From contig NC_015581.1 of NCBI RefSeq assembly GCF_000214825.1, forward strand, positions 806,001-870,000: a stretch of 64,000 nucleotides of DNA, read 5' to 3'. The notes under the pieces are model-generated. The model searched no databases, was not told the origin of the DNA, and saw only the letters and a program-made list of their open reading frames with translations. Shown here piece after piece: positions 1 through 10,350 of this stretch (its first letter is position 1; each line of letters opens with the position of its first letter). The stretch comes from Thiomicrospira cyclica ALM1. Lineage in GTDB: Bacteria > Pseudomonadota > Gammaproteobacteria > Thiomicrospirales > Thiomicrospiraceae. The translations under genes and the position numbers were made by a program.

Positions 1-2327
1 TGATGCCATTATTTGTTGGCCGCGAGAAATCAATTAATGCAGTTTATGAAGCTTTGAAGCGTGATAGGCAATTGTTTTTAATTGCCCAGAAAAATCCTGA
101 TCAAGACCAACCTTCGCGCAGTGATTTATACGAGGTGGGTACATTAGCCACTATTCTTCAGACTTTGAAGCTACCTGATGGCACTGTTAAGGTTTTAGTT
201 GAAGGAATGCATCGGTTTAATTTAGACCAGCTTCACAATGAAGGTGAGTTTTTAGAAGCTGATATTTCGGCTTTGCCTGAAGATGTTGGGCCAAATACTG
301 ATACCAATCCATTAAAAGCCGTTTTAATCGAGCGCTTTTTTCATCTTGCTGAAATTAAAAAGAAGCTACCCGCAGAAGTGCGTGAGAGTATCGAAAAAGC
401 AAAAGATGCGGCTAAGTTGGTTGATTTGATGGCGGTCAGTTTAAGTTTAAACATCGTTAAAAAACAGCAGTTACTTAGCCAAGTATCAATCAATGATCGT
501 CTTGAAGCAATGTTAGGGTTTATTGAAGAAGATATTGATATTATCGAGTCAGAAAAACGTATTAACATGCGGGTGAAAAAGCAGATAGATCGTACCCAGC
601 GCGAATACTATTTGAATGAAAAATTGAAGGCGATTCACAAAGAGTTGAATCAAGACGATGAAGATCCTCAAAACGGTATTGAAGCGAAAATTGTTGCCGC
701 TAATATGCCGGAGGCCGTCGAGAAGCGCGCTAAGTCAGAATTTAAAAAATTACGCCAAATGCAGGCACAATCAGCGGAAGCAAATGTTATTCGTAACTAT
801 TTAGACTGGTTGGTGAGTTTGCCTTGGTCAAAACGTACGCGAGTATCGAAGGATTTGGTTAAATCTCAGGCGATATTGGATGAACAGCACTTTGGCCTTG
901 AACGTGTTAAAGAGCGAATCATTGAGTATTTAGCGGTTCAACAACGAGTGAAAAAACTAAAAGGACCGATTTTGTGTCTGGTTGGTCCGCCAGGTGTCGG
1001 TAAAACCACACTGGCTCGTTCAATCGCCGAAGCCACTAATCGTGAATACGTGCGTGTTGCCCTTGGTGGGGTGCGTGATGAGGCTGAGATTCGAGGACAT
1101 CGTCGTACTTATATTGGCGCTTTGCCCGGTAAAATCATCCAAAAAATGGCCAGTATTAAAACAAAAAACCCACTATTTTTGTTGGATGAGGTTGATAAGA
1201 TGAGCCGCGATATGCGCGGTGATCCGGCAAGTGCTTTGTTGGAGGTGCTTGATCCTGAACAAAACAACCATTTCAGTGATCATTACCTTGAAGTCGATTA
1301 TGACTTGTCAGAGGTTATGTTTGTCGCGACATCGAACTCGATGGATATTCCAGAAGCATTGATGGATCGGATGGAGGTTATTAATCTTGCGGGTTATACG
1401 GAATTAGAAAAAATCCGCATTGCCTTGGATCACTTAATTCCTCGTCAGTTAAAAGATCATGGTCTAAAAGCCACAGAACTGACTATTACCGAAGACGCTG
1501 TCGTTTCGATGATTCAAACCTATACCCGTGAAGCGGGTGTTCGTTCTTTAGATCGGGCTATTGCTAAGATTTGTCGCAAGGTTGTGAAAGCGATCTTGAC
1601 GGAGAAGCAAAAACACATCACGGTTGATAAGGCCAATTTGGCTGATTACCTAGGTGTAGCGAAGTTCCGTTTTGGTCTGGCGTCAGAGCAGGATCGTATT
1701 GGTCAAGTGACCGGTTTGGCTTGGACACGAGTAGGCGGCGACTTATTGCGCATCGAAGCTACAGCCATGACGGGCAAGGGTAAGCTTGAAACAACCGGTC
1801 AGCTGGGTAGCGTAATGACCGAATCCGTTCGTGCGGCGATGAGTGTCATACGTTCGCGGTATAAGGATTATGGTTTGGCTGCTAACTTTTATGAAACTCA
1901 GGATTTGCATTTGCATTTTCCGGAAGGTGCGATTAAAAAAGATGGTCCAAGTGCTGGTATAGCGGTTTGTACTGCAATTATCTCAGCCTTAACACATATT
2001 CCTGTTCGTGCGGATATTGCCATGACTGGTGAGATTACGTTGCGAGGTGAGGTGTTGCCCATCGGTGGCCTTAAAGAGAAGCTGTTGGCAGCATTACGTG
2101 GCGGGATTAAGCGAGTCTTGATTCCGATTGATAATGTGCGAGATCTGGATGAGATTCCTGCCGATATTACCGATGCGTTGAGTATCAAACCGGTGCAGTG
2201 GATTGAAGAGGTTGTAGCAGAGTCGCTGGCTTGTCCACCGACACCTTTAGAGGAGAATTTGGTTTCAGCTGAATCGGTGGTAAGTAAAGAAACAGTGGAT
2301 TCTTCGGTGAAGACTAATCACCATTAA
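1..2327 (+). CDS. lon: ATP-dependent protease Lon, 5' end outside the window
   Basis: Cytosolic ATP-dependent serine protease that degrades misfolded and regulatory proteins. The reading frame is open at the window edge. The first visible residues (MPLFVGREKS) match a point about 20 residues into normal Lon, so the true start lies upstream and this ATG is internal. Visible parts in order: most of the N-terminal LON substrate domain, a helical linker, the AAA+ module with Walker A GPPGVGKT at about visible residue 328, and the C-terminal protease domain. The catalytic serine lies in KDGPSAG (about 649) and the lysine in GGLKEK (about 690). The 40-odd residue Ser-Lys spacing fits LonA. The tail after the protease domain is short and polar. 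Identity is secure. Confidence 0.97.
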   Translation, partial: MPLFVGREKSINAVYEALKRDRQLFLIAQKNPDQDQPSRSDLYEVGTLATILQTLKLPDGTVKVLVEGMHRFNLDQLHNEGEFLEADISALPEDVGPNTDTNPLKAVLIERFFHLAEIKKKLPAEVRESIEKAKDAAKLVDLMAVSLSLNIVKKQQLLSQVSINDRLEAMLGFIEEDIDIIESEKRINMRVKKQIDRTQREYYLNEKLKAIHKELNQDDEDPQNGIEAKIVAANMPEAVEKRAKSEFKKLRQMQAQSAEANVIRNYLDWLVSLPWSKRTRVSKDLVKSQAILDEQHFGLERVKERIIEYLAVQQRVKKLKGPILCLVGPPGVGKTTLARSIAEATNREYVRVALGGVRDEAEIRGHRRTYIGALPGKIIQKMASIKTKNPLFLLDEVDKMSRDMRGDPASALLEVLDPEQNNHFSDHYLEVDYDLSEVMFVATSNSMDIPEALMDRMEVINLAGYTELEKIRIALDHLIPRQLKDHGLKATELTITEDAVVSMIQTYTREAGVRSLDRAIAKICRKVVKAILTEKQKHITVDKANLADYLGVAKFRFGLASEQDRIGQVTGLAWTRVGGDLLRIEATAMTGKGKLETTGQLGSVMTESVRAAMSVIRSRYKDYGLAANFYETQDLHLHFPEGAIKKDGPSAGIAVCTAIISALTHIPVRADIAMTGEITLRGEVLPIGGLKEKLLAALRGGIKRVLIPIDNVRDLDEIPADITDALSIKPVQWIEEVVAESLACPPTPLEENLVSAESVVSKETVDSSVKTNHH

Positions 2328-2366
2328 GGCTGGATTAAAAATTTACTAAATTTAGTTTTATATTGG

Positions 2367-2394
2367 TTGACAATCCCCCTGAGCGCCTTATAAT
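2367..2394 (+). promoter_or_regulatory. sigma70 promoter for the tRNA cluster
   Basis: TTGACA at 2367-2372 and TATAAT at 2389-2394, separated by 16 bp, match both consensus hexamers perfectly. The GC-rich stretch just after the -10 box (ACGCGC) is the discriminator type associated with stringent control of stable-RNA promoters. It sits about 37 bp before the first tRNA and after lon. Confidence 0.85.
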
Positions 2395-2431
2395 ACGCGC
2401 ATTGTTTAACGCGACTAACCACGCGGAAAAC

Positions 2432-2507
2432 GGGTGCTTAGCTCAGCTGGGAGAGCATCGCCCTTACAAGGCGAGGGTCGGGGGTTCGAACCCCTCAGCA
2501 CCCACCA
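2432..2507 (+). tRNA. tRNA-Val (anticodon TAC), copy 1
   Basis: The acceptor arm GGGTGCT (2432-2438) pairs with AGCACCC (2497-2503). The anticodon loop CTTACAA gives anticodon TAC for valine. The T-arm GGGGGTTCGAACCCCT is intact and the CCA end is encoded (2505-2507). Length is 76 nt. It is followed after 6 nt (AAATTT) by tRNA-Asp. Confidence 0.97.
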
Positions 2508-2513
2508 AATTTT

Positions 2514-2590
2514 GGAGCGGTAGTTCAGTTGGTTAGAATACCGGCCTGTCACGCCGGGGGTCGCGGGTTCGAGCCCCGTCCGCTCCGCCA
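2514..2590 (+). tRNA. tRNA-Asp (anticodon GTC), copy 1
   Basis: GGAGCGG (2514-2520) pairs with CCGCTCC (2580-2586). The anticodon loop CTGTCAC gives GTC for aspartate, and the CCA end is encoded (2588-2590). Length is 77 nt. It is probably cotranscribed with the preceding tRNA-Val. Confidence 0.97.
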
Positions 2591-2595
2591 TATTT

Positions 2596-2620
2596 AAAGC
2601 TAGCATTGCTAGCTTTTTTA
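2596..2620 (+). terminator. Rho-independent terminator after the first tRNA pair
   Basis: AAAGCTAGC (2596-2604), an ATT loop and GCTAGCTTT (2608-2616) form a 9-bp perfect stem that runs into a T tract. It lies between the two tRNA pairs, so the second pair needs readthrough or its own promoter. Confidence 0.8.
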
Positions 2621-2688
2621 TTGATACGACGACAAGTTTCAATAGTTATTCGTCATATAGTTGAGTGGTAATCTCAATATTCAAATTC

Positions 2689-2764
2689 GGGTGCTTAGCT
2701 CAGCTGGGAGAGCATCGCCCTTACAAGGCGAGGGTCGGGGGTTCGAACCCCTCAGCACCCACCA
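2689..2764 (+). tRNA. tRNA-Val (anticodon TAC), copy 2
   Basis: Identical over all 76 nt to the copy at 2432-2507, including the encoded CCA. It begins the second, duplicated tRNA-Val/tRNA-Asp unit, offset by exactly 257 bp. Confidence 0.97.
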
Positions 2765-2770
2765 AATTTT

Positions 2771-2847
2771 GGAGCGGTAGTTCAGTTGGTTAGAATACCG
2801 GCCTGTCACGCCGGGGGTCGCGGGTTCGAGCCCCGTCCGCTCCGCCA
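2771..2847 (+). tRNA. tRNA-Asp (anticodon GTC), copy 2
   Basis: Identical to the copy at 2514-2590, with the same 6-nt AAATTT spacer after tRNA-Val. Anticodon GTC and encoded CCA (2845-2847). Confidence 0.97.
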
Positions 2848-2854
2848 TATTTTG

Positions 2855-2890
2855 AAACGCGCTGGTTCAATGGAACCAGCGCGTTTTTTT
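2855..2890 (+). terminator. Strong Rho-independent terminator after the second tRNA pair
   Basis: AAACGCGCTGGTTC (2855-2868), an AATG loop and GAACCAGCGCGTTT (2873-2886) form a 14-bp perfect stem followed by a run of T. It ends the tRNA unit just before the convergent roxA stop at 2901. Confidence 0.92.
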
Positions 2891-2900
2891 ATGTCTGACT

Positions 2901-4118
2901 TTAACCCTCACCCTCAAAACATTCCGCTTGCTCATCTTCATCAGGAAAGATCACGTACTGCAAACACCATAGCTCATAAAGCAGTTGTGTTACAGGTCGT
3001 TGCTTAGCCCAGCGTGCCAGTAGCTCTTGATTATAAAAGGGTTGATTAGCTAACTCCATAATCACCCCAGCACCAATCTCAGCACTGACTGGCCAGGCAG
3101 TGCCATTAATATACAAAGTGATAACGCCTGTGGCGGCTTGACGACTATACGCAAAGCGACATACCGGATCACGCTCGAGACGTTCCGCTTGTGCTAGGGC
3201 TTGTTGAAAGCGAGTTAAATCAGCTTGTTCGTCTTTGCTGAGAGGGTCGGGCAGTTGTTGATGTGATTGTTCATCCAGTTGAGTGGCAAAACGACCGAAC
3301 CAGGCTTGCATAGCTTGGTCGTCTTGTGCGAGCGCAAGCAGCTGTTGTTGGGCGTGTTGCCATGCGCTATCAGGCACTTCTCCAGGCCTGGTGTTTTGCC
3401 AGTTAGGATCTTGATAAATAGCTTGTGCGAGTCCAGATGATTGTTCTGCAAGGTAGTCACCAAAACTATCCCACAATTCTTGGGCTTTGTAGCTGCGATA
3501 ACCAATCGAGAAAGTCATGCATTCGCTGTCCATAGCCACACCGTGGTGTCCCCATTTCGGTGGTAAATACAGGATGTCGCCCGGTTCTAGTACCCATTCA
3601 TCTTCAACCTTAAACTCCTGCAATAAACGCAAAGCGATATTGGGTAAATAGTTTTCTGGTTGACAGTTTTGGGAGGTGATTTGCCAACGACGAGTGCCTG
3701 CCGCTTGCAACAAGAACACATCGTAGTGGTCATAGTGCGGGCCAACATTGCCACCTTCGCTGGCATAACTGATCATCACATCATCGAGGCGCCAGCGCGG
3801 GATAAAATCAAACTCCGTCAGTAGTTGGTGGATTTCTGGAATAAGTTTATCCATCCCTTGCACTAACAAGGTCCAGTTTTGTTCTGGCAATTGCATAAAG
3901 TCTTGTTCAGTGAAGGGACCATGGCGTAATTGATAATCCTCAGTTCCTTGTTGAATGACCAGGCGGCTTTCAATGCCGTCTTCCAGCGCCAGGCCTGCTA
4001 ACTCTTCCGGCGCTAAAGGACTAATGAAGTTAGGTAAGGCTTGTTTAATTAACAAGGGTTTTTTTTGCCAGTATTCGCTTAGAAAGCAGGCCTGGTCAAT
4101 CTGTCCAAAATGGATCAT
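2901..4118 (-). CDS. roxA: Ribosomal protein uL16 arginine 3-hydroxylase (cupin/JmjC oxygenase)
   Basis: Fe(II)/2-oxoglutarate oxygenase of the YcfD/RoxA family, which hydroxylates an arginine of ribosomal protein uL16. Length (405 aa) is close to the family norm. The HxD iron motif is seen at His128-Tyr-Asp130 in GPHYDHYD, and the distal histidine lies in PPKWGHHG (about 191-192). The pattern follows E. coli YcfD (H125, D127, H187). A winged-helix-like C-terminal part follows. It starts 1 nt after purB, and AAAGG inside the purB end serves as its ribosome site, so it is probably coupled to purB. Two near copies and one perfect copy of the CCAGGCCTGG palindrome lie in this gene. Confidence 0.9.
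   Translation of the reverse strand: MIHFGQIDQACFLSEYWQKKPLLIKQALPNFISPLAPEELAGLALEDGIESRLVIQQGTEDYQLRHGPFTEQDFMQLPEQNWTLLVQGMDKLIPEIHQLLTEFDFIPRWRLDDVMISYASEGGNVGPHYDHYDVFLLQAAGTRRWQITSQNCQPENYLPNIALRLLQEFKVEDEWVLEPGDILYLPPKWGHHGVAMDSECMTFSIGYRSYKAQELWDSFGDYLAEQSSGLAQAIYQDPNWQNTRPGEVPDSAWQHAQQQLLALAQDDQAMQAWFGRFATQLDEQSHQQLPDPLSKDEQADLTRFQQALAQAERLERDPVCRFAYSRQAATGVITLYINGTAWPVSAEIGAGVIMELANQPFYNQELLARWAKQRPVTQLLYELWCLQYVIFPDEDEQAECFEGEG
3382..3391. repeat. Iterated palindrome CCAGGCCTGG in roxA
   Basis: Perfect decamer. On the coding strand the frame is AGG-CCT (Arg-Pro), different from most other copies. Confidence 0.9.
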
Positions 4119-4119
4119 C

Positions 4120-5577
<1,458 letters not shown>

Positions 5578-5708
5578 TTAAATCGTGATATTATATATTA
5601 AATTTATTTATCGTGACTTGGCGAAGCGCGCTAACTGTCTGGGAATCGGCTGTTTTAAGCTGGGTAAAAGACAATAGTTATGCTGGCGCCTTAAACTTGG
5701 AGAACATC

Positions 5709-8282
5709 ATGTTAGAAGCCTATCAAAATCATGTTGCAGAACGTGCCGCAGAAAGTATTCCAGCTCTTCCTCTGGATGCCAAACAAACCGCCGATTTAAT
5801 TGAATTGTTGAAGGCTGATAGTGGTGATGTTGATGGGTTATTGGAGCTGTTAACTCACCGTGTACCCCCGGGTGTTGATGAAGCCGCTTATGTGAAAGCC
5901 AGTTTTCTGGCGGATGTTGCCCATCAGCGCGTTACTTTACCAGTACTGTCGCCAGCCCATGCCACCTTTTTATTAGGCACCATGTTGGGCGGTTATAACG
6001 TCCAGCCGCTGATTGAGTTATTAGACAGCTCGATTACGGAAGTCGCTGATAATGCCGTGGCAGCCTTATCAAAAACCCTATTGGTTTATGATGCCTATCA
6101 TGATGTGATTGCAAAATCTGACACCAATGCCAATGCAAAAAAAGTCGTCGATGCCTGGTGTGCGGGCGAATGGTTTACTGCGAAACCCAAAATGCCGGAA
6201 CAGATTACCGTTACCGTCTTTAAGGTAGATGGCGAAACCAACACCGATGACTTATCACCGGCGACAGCCGCTTGGTCGCGCCCGGATATTCCATTGCATG
6301 CCAAAGAAATGTTGGCAGCACGCATGGACGATGTACCGGCTTTAATTGACCAGTTGAAAGCGAAAGGCCATCCGGTTGCCTATGTTGGTGATGTGGTGGG
6401 TACCGGCTCATCACGGAAATCGGCGATGAATTCGGTGATGTGGTGGTTTGGCGATGATATTCCCTATGTGCCTAACAAGCGTCAAGGTGGTGTGGTATTG
6501 GGCGGCAAAATCGCGCCGATTTTCTTCAACACCGCCGAAGACTCGGGTTCATTACCGATTGAGTGTGATGTTACTCAATTGAATATGGGTGATGTGATTA
6601 CGATTCATCCTTATGCCGGTAAAATCACCAACGAAGCTGGTGAGGTCATTAGTGAGTTCAAGCTCGAACCGATGACCATGCCTGATGAAGTGCGCGCTGG
6701 TGGGCGTGTGCCGTTGATTATCGGCCGCGGCTTAACCGATAAATCACGCCGGGCGATGGGCTTGGCGCCAAGCGATTTATTTATTCGTCCCACTGATGAA
6801 GATACCTCAACCAAGGGTTACACTCTGGCCCAAAAAATGGTCGGGCAGGCTTGTGGGGTAAAAGGGGTTCGTCCAGGTACTTATTGCGAACCGCACATGA
6901 CCACAGTCGGTTCACAAGATACCACCGGTGCGATGACGCGTGACGAAATGAAAGAGTTGGCCTGTTTGGGCTTTAGCGCCGATTTTGTGTTGCAATCTTT
7001 CTGTCATACGGCGGCCTATCCAAAACCTGTGGATATTAAACTTCAGCACAGTTTGCCGGACTTCATGACTAGCCGCGGTGGTGTGTCTTTGCGTCCTGGG
7101 GATGGGGTTATTCACTCTTGGTTAAACAGGATGCTATTACCAGATACGGTGGGTACAGGTGGCGACTCGCATACCCGTTTCCCGATTGGGATTTCCTTCC
7201 CAGCCGGATCAGGCCTGGTGGCATTTGGCGCAACCCTTGGGGTGATGCCATTGAATATGCCAGAATCGGTTCTGGTACGTTTTAAGGGCGAGATGCAGCC
7301 GGGAATTACCCTGCGTGACTTGGTGAATGCGATTCCTTATCAAGCGATTCAACAAGGCTTGTTGACGGTTGAGAAGAAAGGTAAGAAAAATGTCTTTAAC
7401 GGTCGTGTACTCGAAATTGAAGGCTTGCCGAGTTTAAAAGTCGAGCAAGCCTTTGAATTGTCCGATGCCTCGGCTGAGCGTTCGGCCAATGGTTGTGTGG
7501 TCAAGTTAGGCCAAGAGCCGATTATTGAGTTCTTAAAATCGAATATTCGCTTAATTGAATGGATGGTGGAAAATGGTTACAGCGATGCGCGCACCTTATT
7601 GCGTCGTCGTGATGAAATGCAAGCCTGGATTGATAATCCGGTATTGCTTGAAGCCGATGCGGATGCCGAGTACGCCGAGATTATTGAGATTGATTTGAAC
7701 ACAATTTTAGAACCGATTGTAGCTTGCCCGAATGATCCGGATGATGTGAAGCCCTTGTCTGCGGTCGCTGGGGATCAGATTGATGAGGTCTTTATTGGCT
7801 CCTGTATGACTAATATTGGTCATTACCGTGCCGCCGGTAAAGTTTTAGAAACTCTAAAAGGGGCAGTTCCGACTAAGTTATGGATTGCACCACCTACCAA
7901 GATGGATGAGCGTCAGCTGATTGAGGAAGGTTATTACAGTATTTTTGGTCGTTCAGGCGCGCGTACGGAAATGCCCGGTTGTTCTTTGTGTATGGGTAAC
8001 CAGGCTCGTGTGGCGGATGGGGCAACCGTGTTCTCTACCTCAACGCGTAACTTCCCGAACCGTCTTGGTAATGGCGCCAATGTGTATCTTGGTTCTGCCG
8101 AATTGGCCGCGGTAATTGCGGCAACCGGTAAAATTCCAACCGTTGAAGAGTATTTGGCGCAGGTAGGTAAGCTCGATACCATGGCTGATGATATCTACCG
8201 TTATTTACAGTTTGATGAGATGGCGGATTATGAGATTAAGTCACCCGAAAAGTTGGCTGACATTGCGGTGGCCGTCGCTTAA
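5709..8282 (+). CDS. acnB: Bifunctional aconitate hydratase 2 / 2-methylisocitrate dehydratase
   Basis: TCA-cycle aconitase B, which isomerises citrate to isocitrate using a 4Fe-4S cluster. I start it at ATG 5709 ([15 protein letters not shown]), giving 857 aa. This aligns with E. coli AcnB ([15 protein letters not shown]), and GGAG sits just upstream. A GTG at 5613 would add 32 residues with no family counterpart. The N-terminal HEAT-like domain, swivel domain and catalytic core are all present. Cluster cysteines lie in GSCMTNIGH and CSLCMGNQ near the C-terminus. It is followed by a strong terminator and appears monocistronic. Confidence 0.96.
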   Translation: MLEAYQNHVAERAAESIPALPLDAKQTADLIELLKADSGDVDGLLELLTHRVPPGVDEAAYVKASFLADVAHQRVTLPVLSPAHATFLLGTMLGGYNVQPLIELLDSSITEVADNAVAALSKTLLVYDAYHDVIAKSDTNANAKKVVDAWCAGEWFTAKPKMPEQITVTVFKVDGETNTDDLSPATAAWSRPDIPLHAKEMLAARMDDVPALIDQLKAKGHPVAYVGDVVGTGSSRKSAMNSVMWWFGDDIPYVPNKRQGGVVLGGKIAPIFFNTAEDSGSLPIECDVTQLNMGDVITIHPYAGKITNEAGEVISEFKLEPMTMPDEVRAGGRVPLIIGRGLTDKSRRAMGLAPSDLFIRPTDEDTSTKGYTLAQKMVGQACGVKGVRPGTYCEPHMTTVGSQDTTGAMTRDEMKELACLGFSADFVLQSFCHTAAYPKPVDIKLQHSLPDFMTSRGGVSLRPGDGVIHSWLNRMLLPDTVGTGGDSHTRFPIGISFPAGSGLVAFGATLGVMPLNMPESVLVRFKGEMQPGITLRDLVNAIPYQAIQQGLLTVEKKGKKNVFNGRVLEIEGLPSLKVEQAFELSDASAERSANGCVVKLGQEPIIEFLKSNIRLIEWMVENGYSDARTLLRRRDEMQAWIDNPVLLEADADAEYAEIIEIDLNTILEPIVACPNDPDDVKPLSAVAGDQIDEVFIGSCMTNIGHYRAAGKVLETLKGAVPTKLWIAPPTKMDERQLIEEGYYSIFGRSGARTEMPGCSLCMGNQARVADGATVFSTSTRNFPNRLGNGANVYLGSAELAAVIAATGKIPTVEEYLAQVGKLDTMADDIYRYLQFDEMADYEIKSPEKLADIAVAVA

Positions 8283-8291
8283 TAATCTAAC

Positions 8292-8326
8292 AAAAAACCC
8301 CGGCTCAGATTAAGTCGGGGTTTTTT
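8292..8326. terminator. Bidirectional terminator between acnB and the convergent gene
   Basis: AAAAAACCCCG (8292-8302) pairs perfectly with CGGGGTTTTTT (8316-8326). The A and T tracts on both sides allow function on either strand, ending acnB (+) and the Rossmann gene (-). Confidence 0.9.
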
Positions 8327-8345
8327 GTGGCCTTGTAAAACTGTT

Positions 8346-9134
8346 CTAGGCTTGGGTTTGAGCTTGAGTTTGCGTTGTGATTTTTCGCAAAGTCGGTACT
8401 GCAAGACCAAGCGCATTTGCTTGTTGCAAGGCTCTAGCTAAACGTGCTGGCGCCGAGCGTCCCATGCATTTGTGGGTTGGGTCGCCATCAAACGCGGTTA
8501 GTAGGTCTTGCATGACTTGATCAGTCACGAGGGTTTGGTTGATTTGAGCTTGCTGTAATTGCATAACATCAGCAACAACCTCGGCTAATAGGGCGGGGTG
8601 TTGTTGGGCAAGTCCAGCGACATCACCGCCGACGACCAAGCCTGCGATATTGGTGGTTAATATATAGACATTTTTCAGCGCTAATTGGTATTCCAGCTCT
8701 GTGGCATTAGTGAGTGGATAGGCGGCTAGATCAAGACTCGCTAATAACTGGGTGACCAGGCCTGCTAATGGACCATAAACGGGTGAGGCTTGAACTAGCT
8801 TGCTATCCATACCTTTTTTCTTTTCGAACCAGACGGAGATGACCGTTGGCGCAATGGCGAGATGCTGAAAGTCTTTCGGTAACAGTTCGTTTTGAATCAA
8901 TACCAGCTTATCATGCCAAGCGGTTGGTAACTGGTTGAGTGTTTGGGCTAAATCCTGTTCACCAACACAGACAATGACCGCTTTGGGTTGAGCCGAGTTG
9001 GCCAGCGCTTGCAAATCAGAGTGACGTAAGACCGGGGTAACACGATAGCCAAGTTTTAATGCGCCACGAGCAAAAACACTGCCAAGTTCACCCAGTCCAA
9101 TTACAAAAATGTCCTGCAGGGGGTGGTTATTCAT
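8346..9134 (-). CDS. Rossmann-fold NAD(P)-binding protein, ketopantoate-reductase-like
   Basis: 262 aa with an N-terminal dinucleotide-binding motif VIGLGELGS (about residues 11-19) and a helical second half. The arrangement resembles the PanE/ApbA and 6-phosphogluconate dehydrogenase-like superfamily. The substrate cannot be told. The second domain holds a conserved-looking segment LEYQLALKNVY and a late SAPARLARAL stretch. It stands alone between the acnB terminator and a divergent small membrane gene. Calling it a true 2-dehydropantoate reductase would go beyond the evidence, so treat it as an uncharacterised dehydrogenase-like protein. Confidence 0.6.
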   Translation of the reverse strand: MNNHPLQDIFVIGLGELGSVFARGALKLGYRVTPVLRHSDLQALANSAQPKAVIVCVGEQDLAQTLNQLPTAWHDKLVLIQNELLPKDFQHLAIAPTVISVWFEKKKGMDSKLVQASPVYGPLAGLVTQLLASLDLAAYPLTNATELEYQLALKNVYILTTNIAGLVVGGDVAGLAQQHPALLAEVVADVMQLQQAQINQTLVTDQVMQDLLTAFDGDPTHKCMGRSAPARLARALQQANALGLAVPTLRKITTQTQAQTQA

Positions 9135-9197
9135 ACTGGCTCCTTAATGAATGTTTTACAATAGGCGCTAGTTTAAACATCTATTTGCGGAGTTACA

Positions 9198-9452
9198 ATG
9201 TCGAGCCATACCCCAAAACCGAAATTTACCTGGCATTACTACATGATGGGACTGGGCGCGTTTGCCAGCCTGATTGCGGTCAGTCTGCTGGCTTGGAGCG
9301 CACTGGTGAGTGCGGTTGCGTTTATTATTGTGGCGCATCCCGTGTTGCGTTTAACCGGTGCTTTGCGGTTGGTGTTTTTGGTGGTATTTGCGGTGATGTA
9401 TGTATTCAGTTTTCCCAGTATTGAGGTCATTCAGGCGCAAATGATGCGTTAG
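9198..9452 (+). CDS. Small membrane protein, function unknown
   Basis: 84 aa with GGAG seven bases before the ATG. After a short polar N-terminus (MSSHTPKPKFTWHYY) there are two or three hydrophobic segments, about residues 16-45 and 53-74, so it is probably an inner-membrane hairpin. No recognisable motif. Its stop lies 1 nt from the stop of the convergent metal-transporter permease. Confidence 0.65.
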   Translation: MSSHTPKPKFTWHYYMMGLGAFASLIAVSLLAWSALVSAVAFIIVAHPVLRLTGALRLVFLVVFAVMYVFSFPSIEVIQAQMMR

Positions 9453-9453
9453 G

Positions 9454-10350
9454 TCAAGCCTTCTTGTCGTTTTGGTTTTGTTGGCGCTGAACATTTATTG
9501 GCGTTAAAAAATAGCGATGGTGTAAGCCTTGTATTATCAATGTCGCCACAAACAGCATTCCGCTCATAAAAGCCATCGCAGCAGACAGAGCTGTATCTAA
9601 CCACCAAGCCAGTCCAAAACCTAGTAAGACAGCACTAATGGCATAGATACTAGCAAGCACTAATAGCGTTTTAAGCTGCTGACTTATCAAATAGGCCGTG
9701 GCACCTGGAATAACCAGAAAAGCTACTACCAAAATCGAACCCATTAGGTCAAACGCCGCTACCGCGGTGACAGACACCATGCTTACCAGTAAGTAGTGCC
9801 AAAATCCGACACTAATTCCCAGGCTTAAAGCAAAACTCGGTGCAAAGGTGGTGAGTCGGAAGCGTTCAAACGCGACCAATAAAATGCATAGGTTTACGAT
9901 AAATAAACTCAGTGCTATCCAAAATGCGCGTGGTCCAAGATCTAGGTCCATCCAACGCCAGCGCTCGAAGGGTAGGAATGCCATTTCGCCAAACACAATA
10001 TGATGGTGGTCTAAATGTACACGGTCTGCAAATAGCGCTATTAGCACCAGTGCTAGCGCAAACATCCAAATAAATACCAAACCTAGGCTGGCATCAGGTT
10101 GGATAATGGAGCGTTGACTAATAGCGGTGCTTAACCACGCCGTTACCAGGCCTGCTAATAAGGCACCGAATAGCAAAGCCGGTAGTGCCAAGGTGTCGAA
10201 GAGTAGATAGCTGATGACAATACCTAATAGCACCGAATGACTTATAGCATCACCAAGCATGGCCATACGGCGCAAAATAAGCAGACTACCAACCAACGCA
10301 CAACTTAGGGCCGTTAGGATAGCGGTGATAATAATCCACAGCTCATACAT
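9454..10350 (-). CDS. Metal ABC transporter permease (TroD/MntD-like)
   Basis: 298-aa inner-membrane permease of the ABC-3 family (ZnuB/TroC/TroD/MntB) with eight or nine hydrophobic helices. The N-terminal segment RRMAMLGDAISHSVLLGIVISYLL-type signature of the family is present at about residues 28-43 (GDAISHSVL). It overlaps the upstream permease by 8 bp and is the last gene of the four-gene operon. Two different permeases in one operon resemble TroABCD and Bacillus MntABCD rather than ZnuABC, which has one. Confidence 0.88.
   Translation of the reverse strand: MYELWIIITAILTALSCALVGSLLILRRMAMLGDAISHSVLLGIVISYLLFDTLALPALLFGALLAGLVTAWLSTAISQRSIIQPDASLGLVFIWMFALALVLIALFADRVHLDHHHIVFGEMAFLPFERWRWMDLDLGPRAFWIALSLFIVNLCILLVAFERFRLTTFAPSFALSLGISVGFWHYLLVSMVSVTAVAAFDLMGSILVVAFLVIPGATAYLISQQLKTLLVLASIYAISAVLLGFGLAWWLDTALSAAMAFMSGMLFVATLIIQGLHHRYFLTPINVQRQQNQNDKKA

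Larger units (their letters stand above)
2432..2852 (+). repeat. Tandem duplication of a tRNA-Val/tRNA-Asp unit
   Basis: The 159-nt block 2432-2590 recurs without change at 2689-2847, and identity extends one base upstream and five bases downstream of the tRNAs. The 98 nt between the units are unrelated to the flank of the second unit, so the repeat is confined to the tRNA genes themselves. Confidence 0.95.

Noticed and set aside
2415-2642. Open frame on the minus strand across the first tRNA pair (AERTGLEPATPGVTGRYSNQL)
   Set aside because: This is the well-known spurious translation of tRNA genes; the DNA is fully explained by tRNA-Val and tRNA-Asp.
2786-3007. Plus-strand frame beginning MVRIPACHAGGRGFEPRPL
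   Set aside because: It is translation of tRNA-Asp and then runs through the terminator and antisense to roxA.
5613-5708. GTG start that would lengthen AcnB by 32 residues
   Set aside because: The extension has no counterpart in AcnB, and ATG 5709 has a ribosome site and the family N-terminus.
6220-6414. Many antisense frames of 60-130 codons inside acnB, pyrG, aceE, eno and others
   Set aside because: They lack ribosome sites and family features, and lie wholly opposite highly conserved genes.
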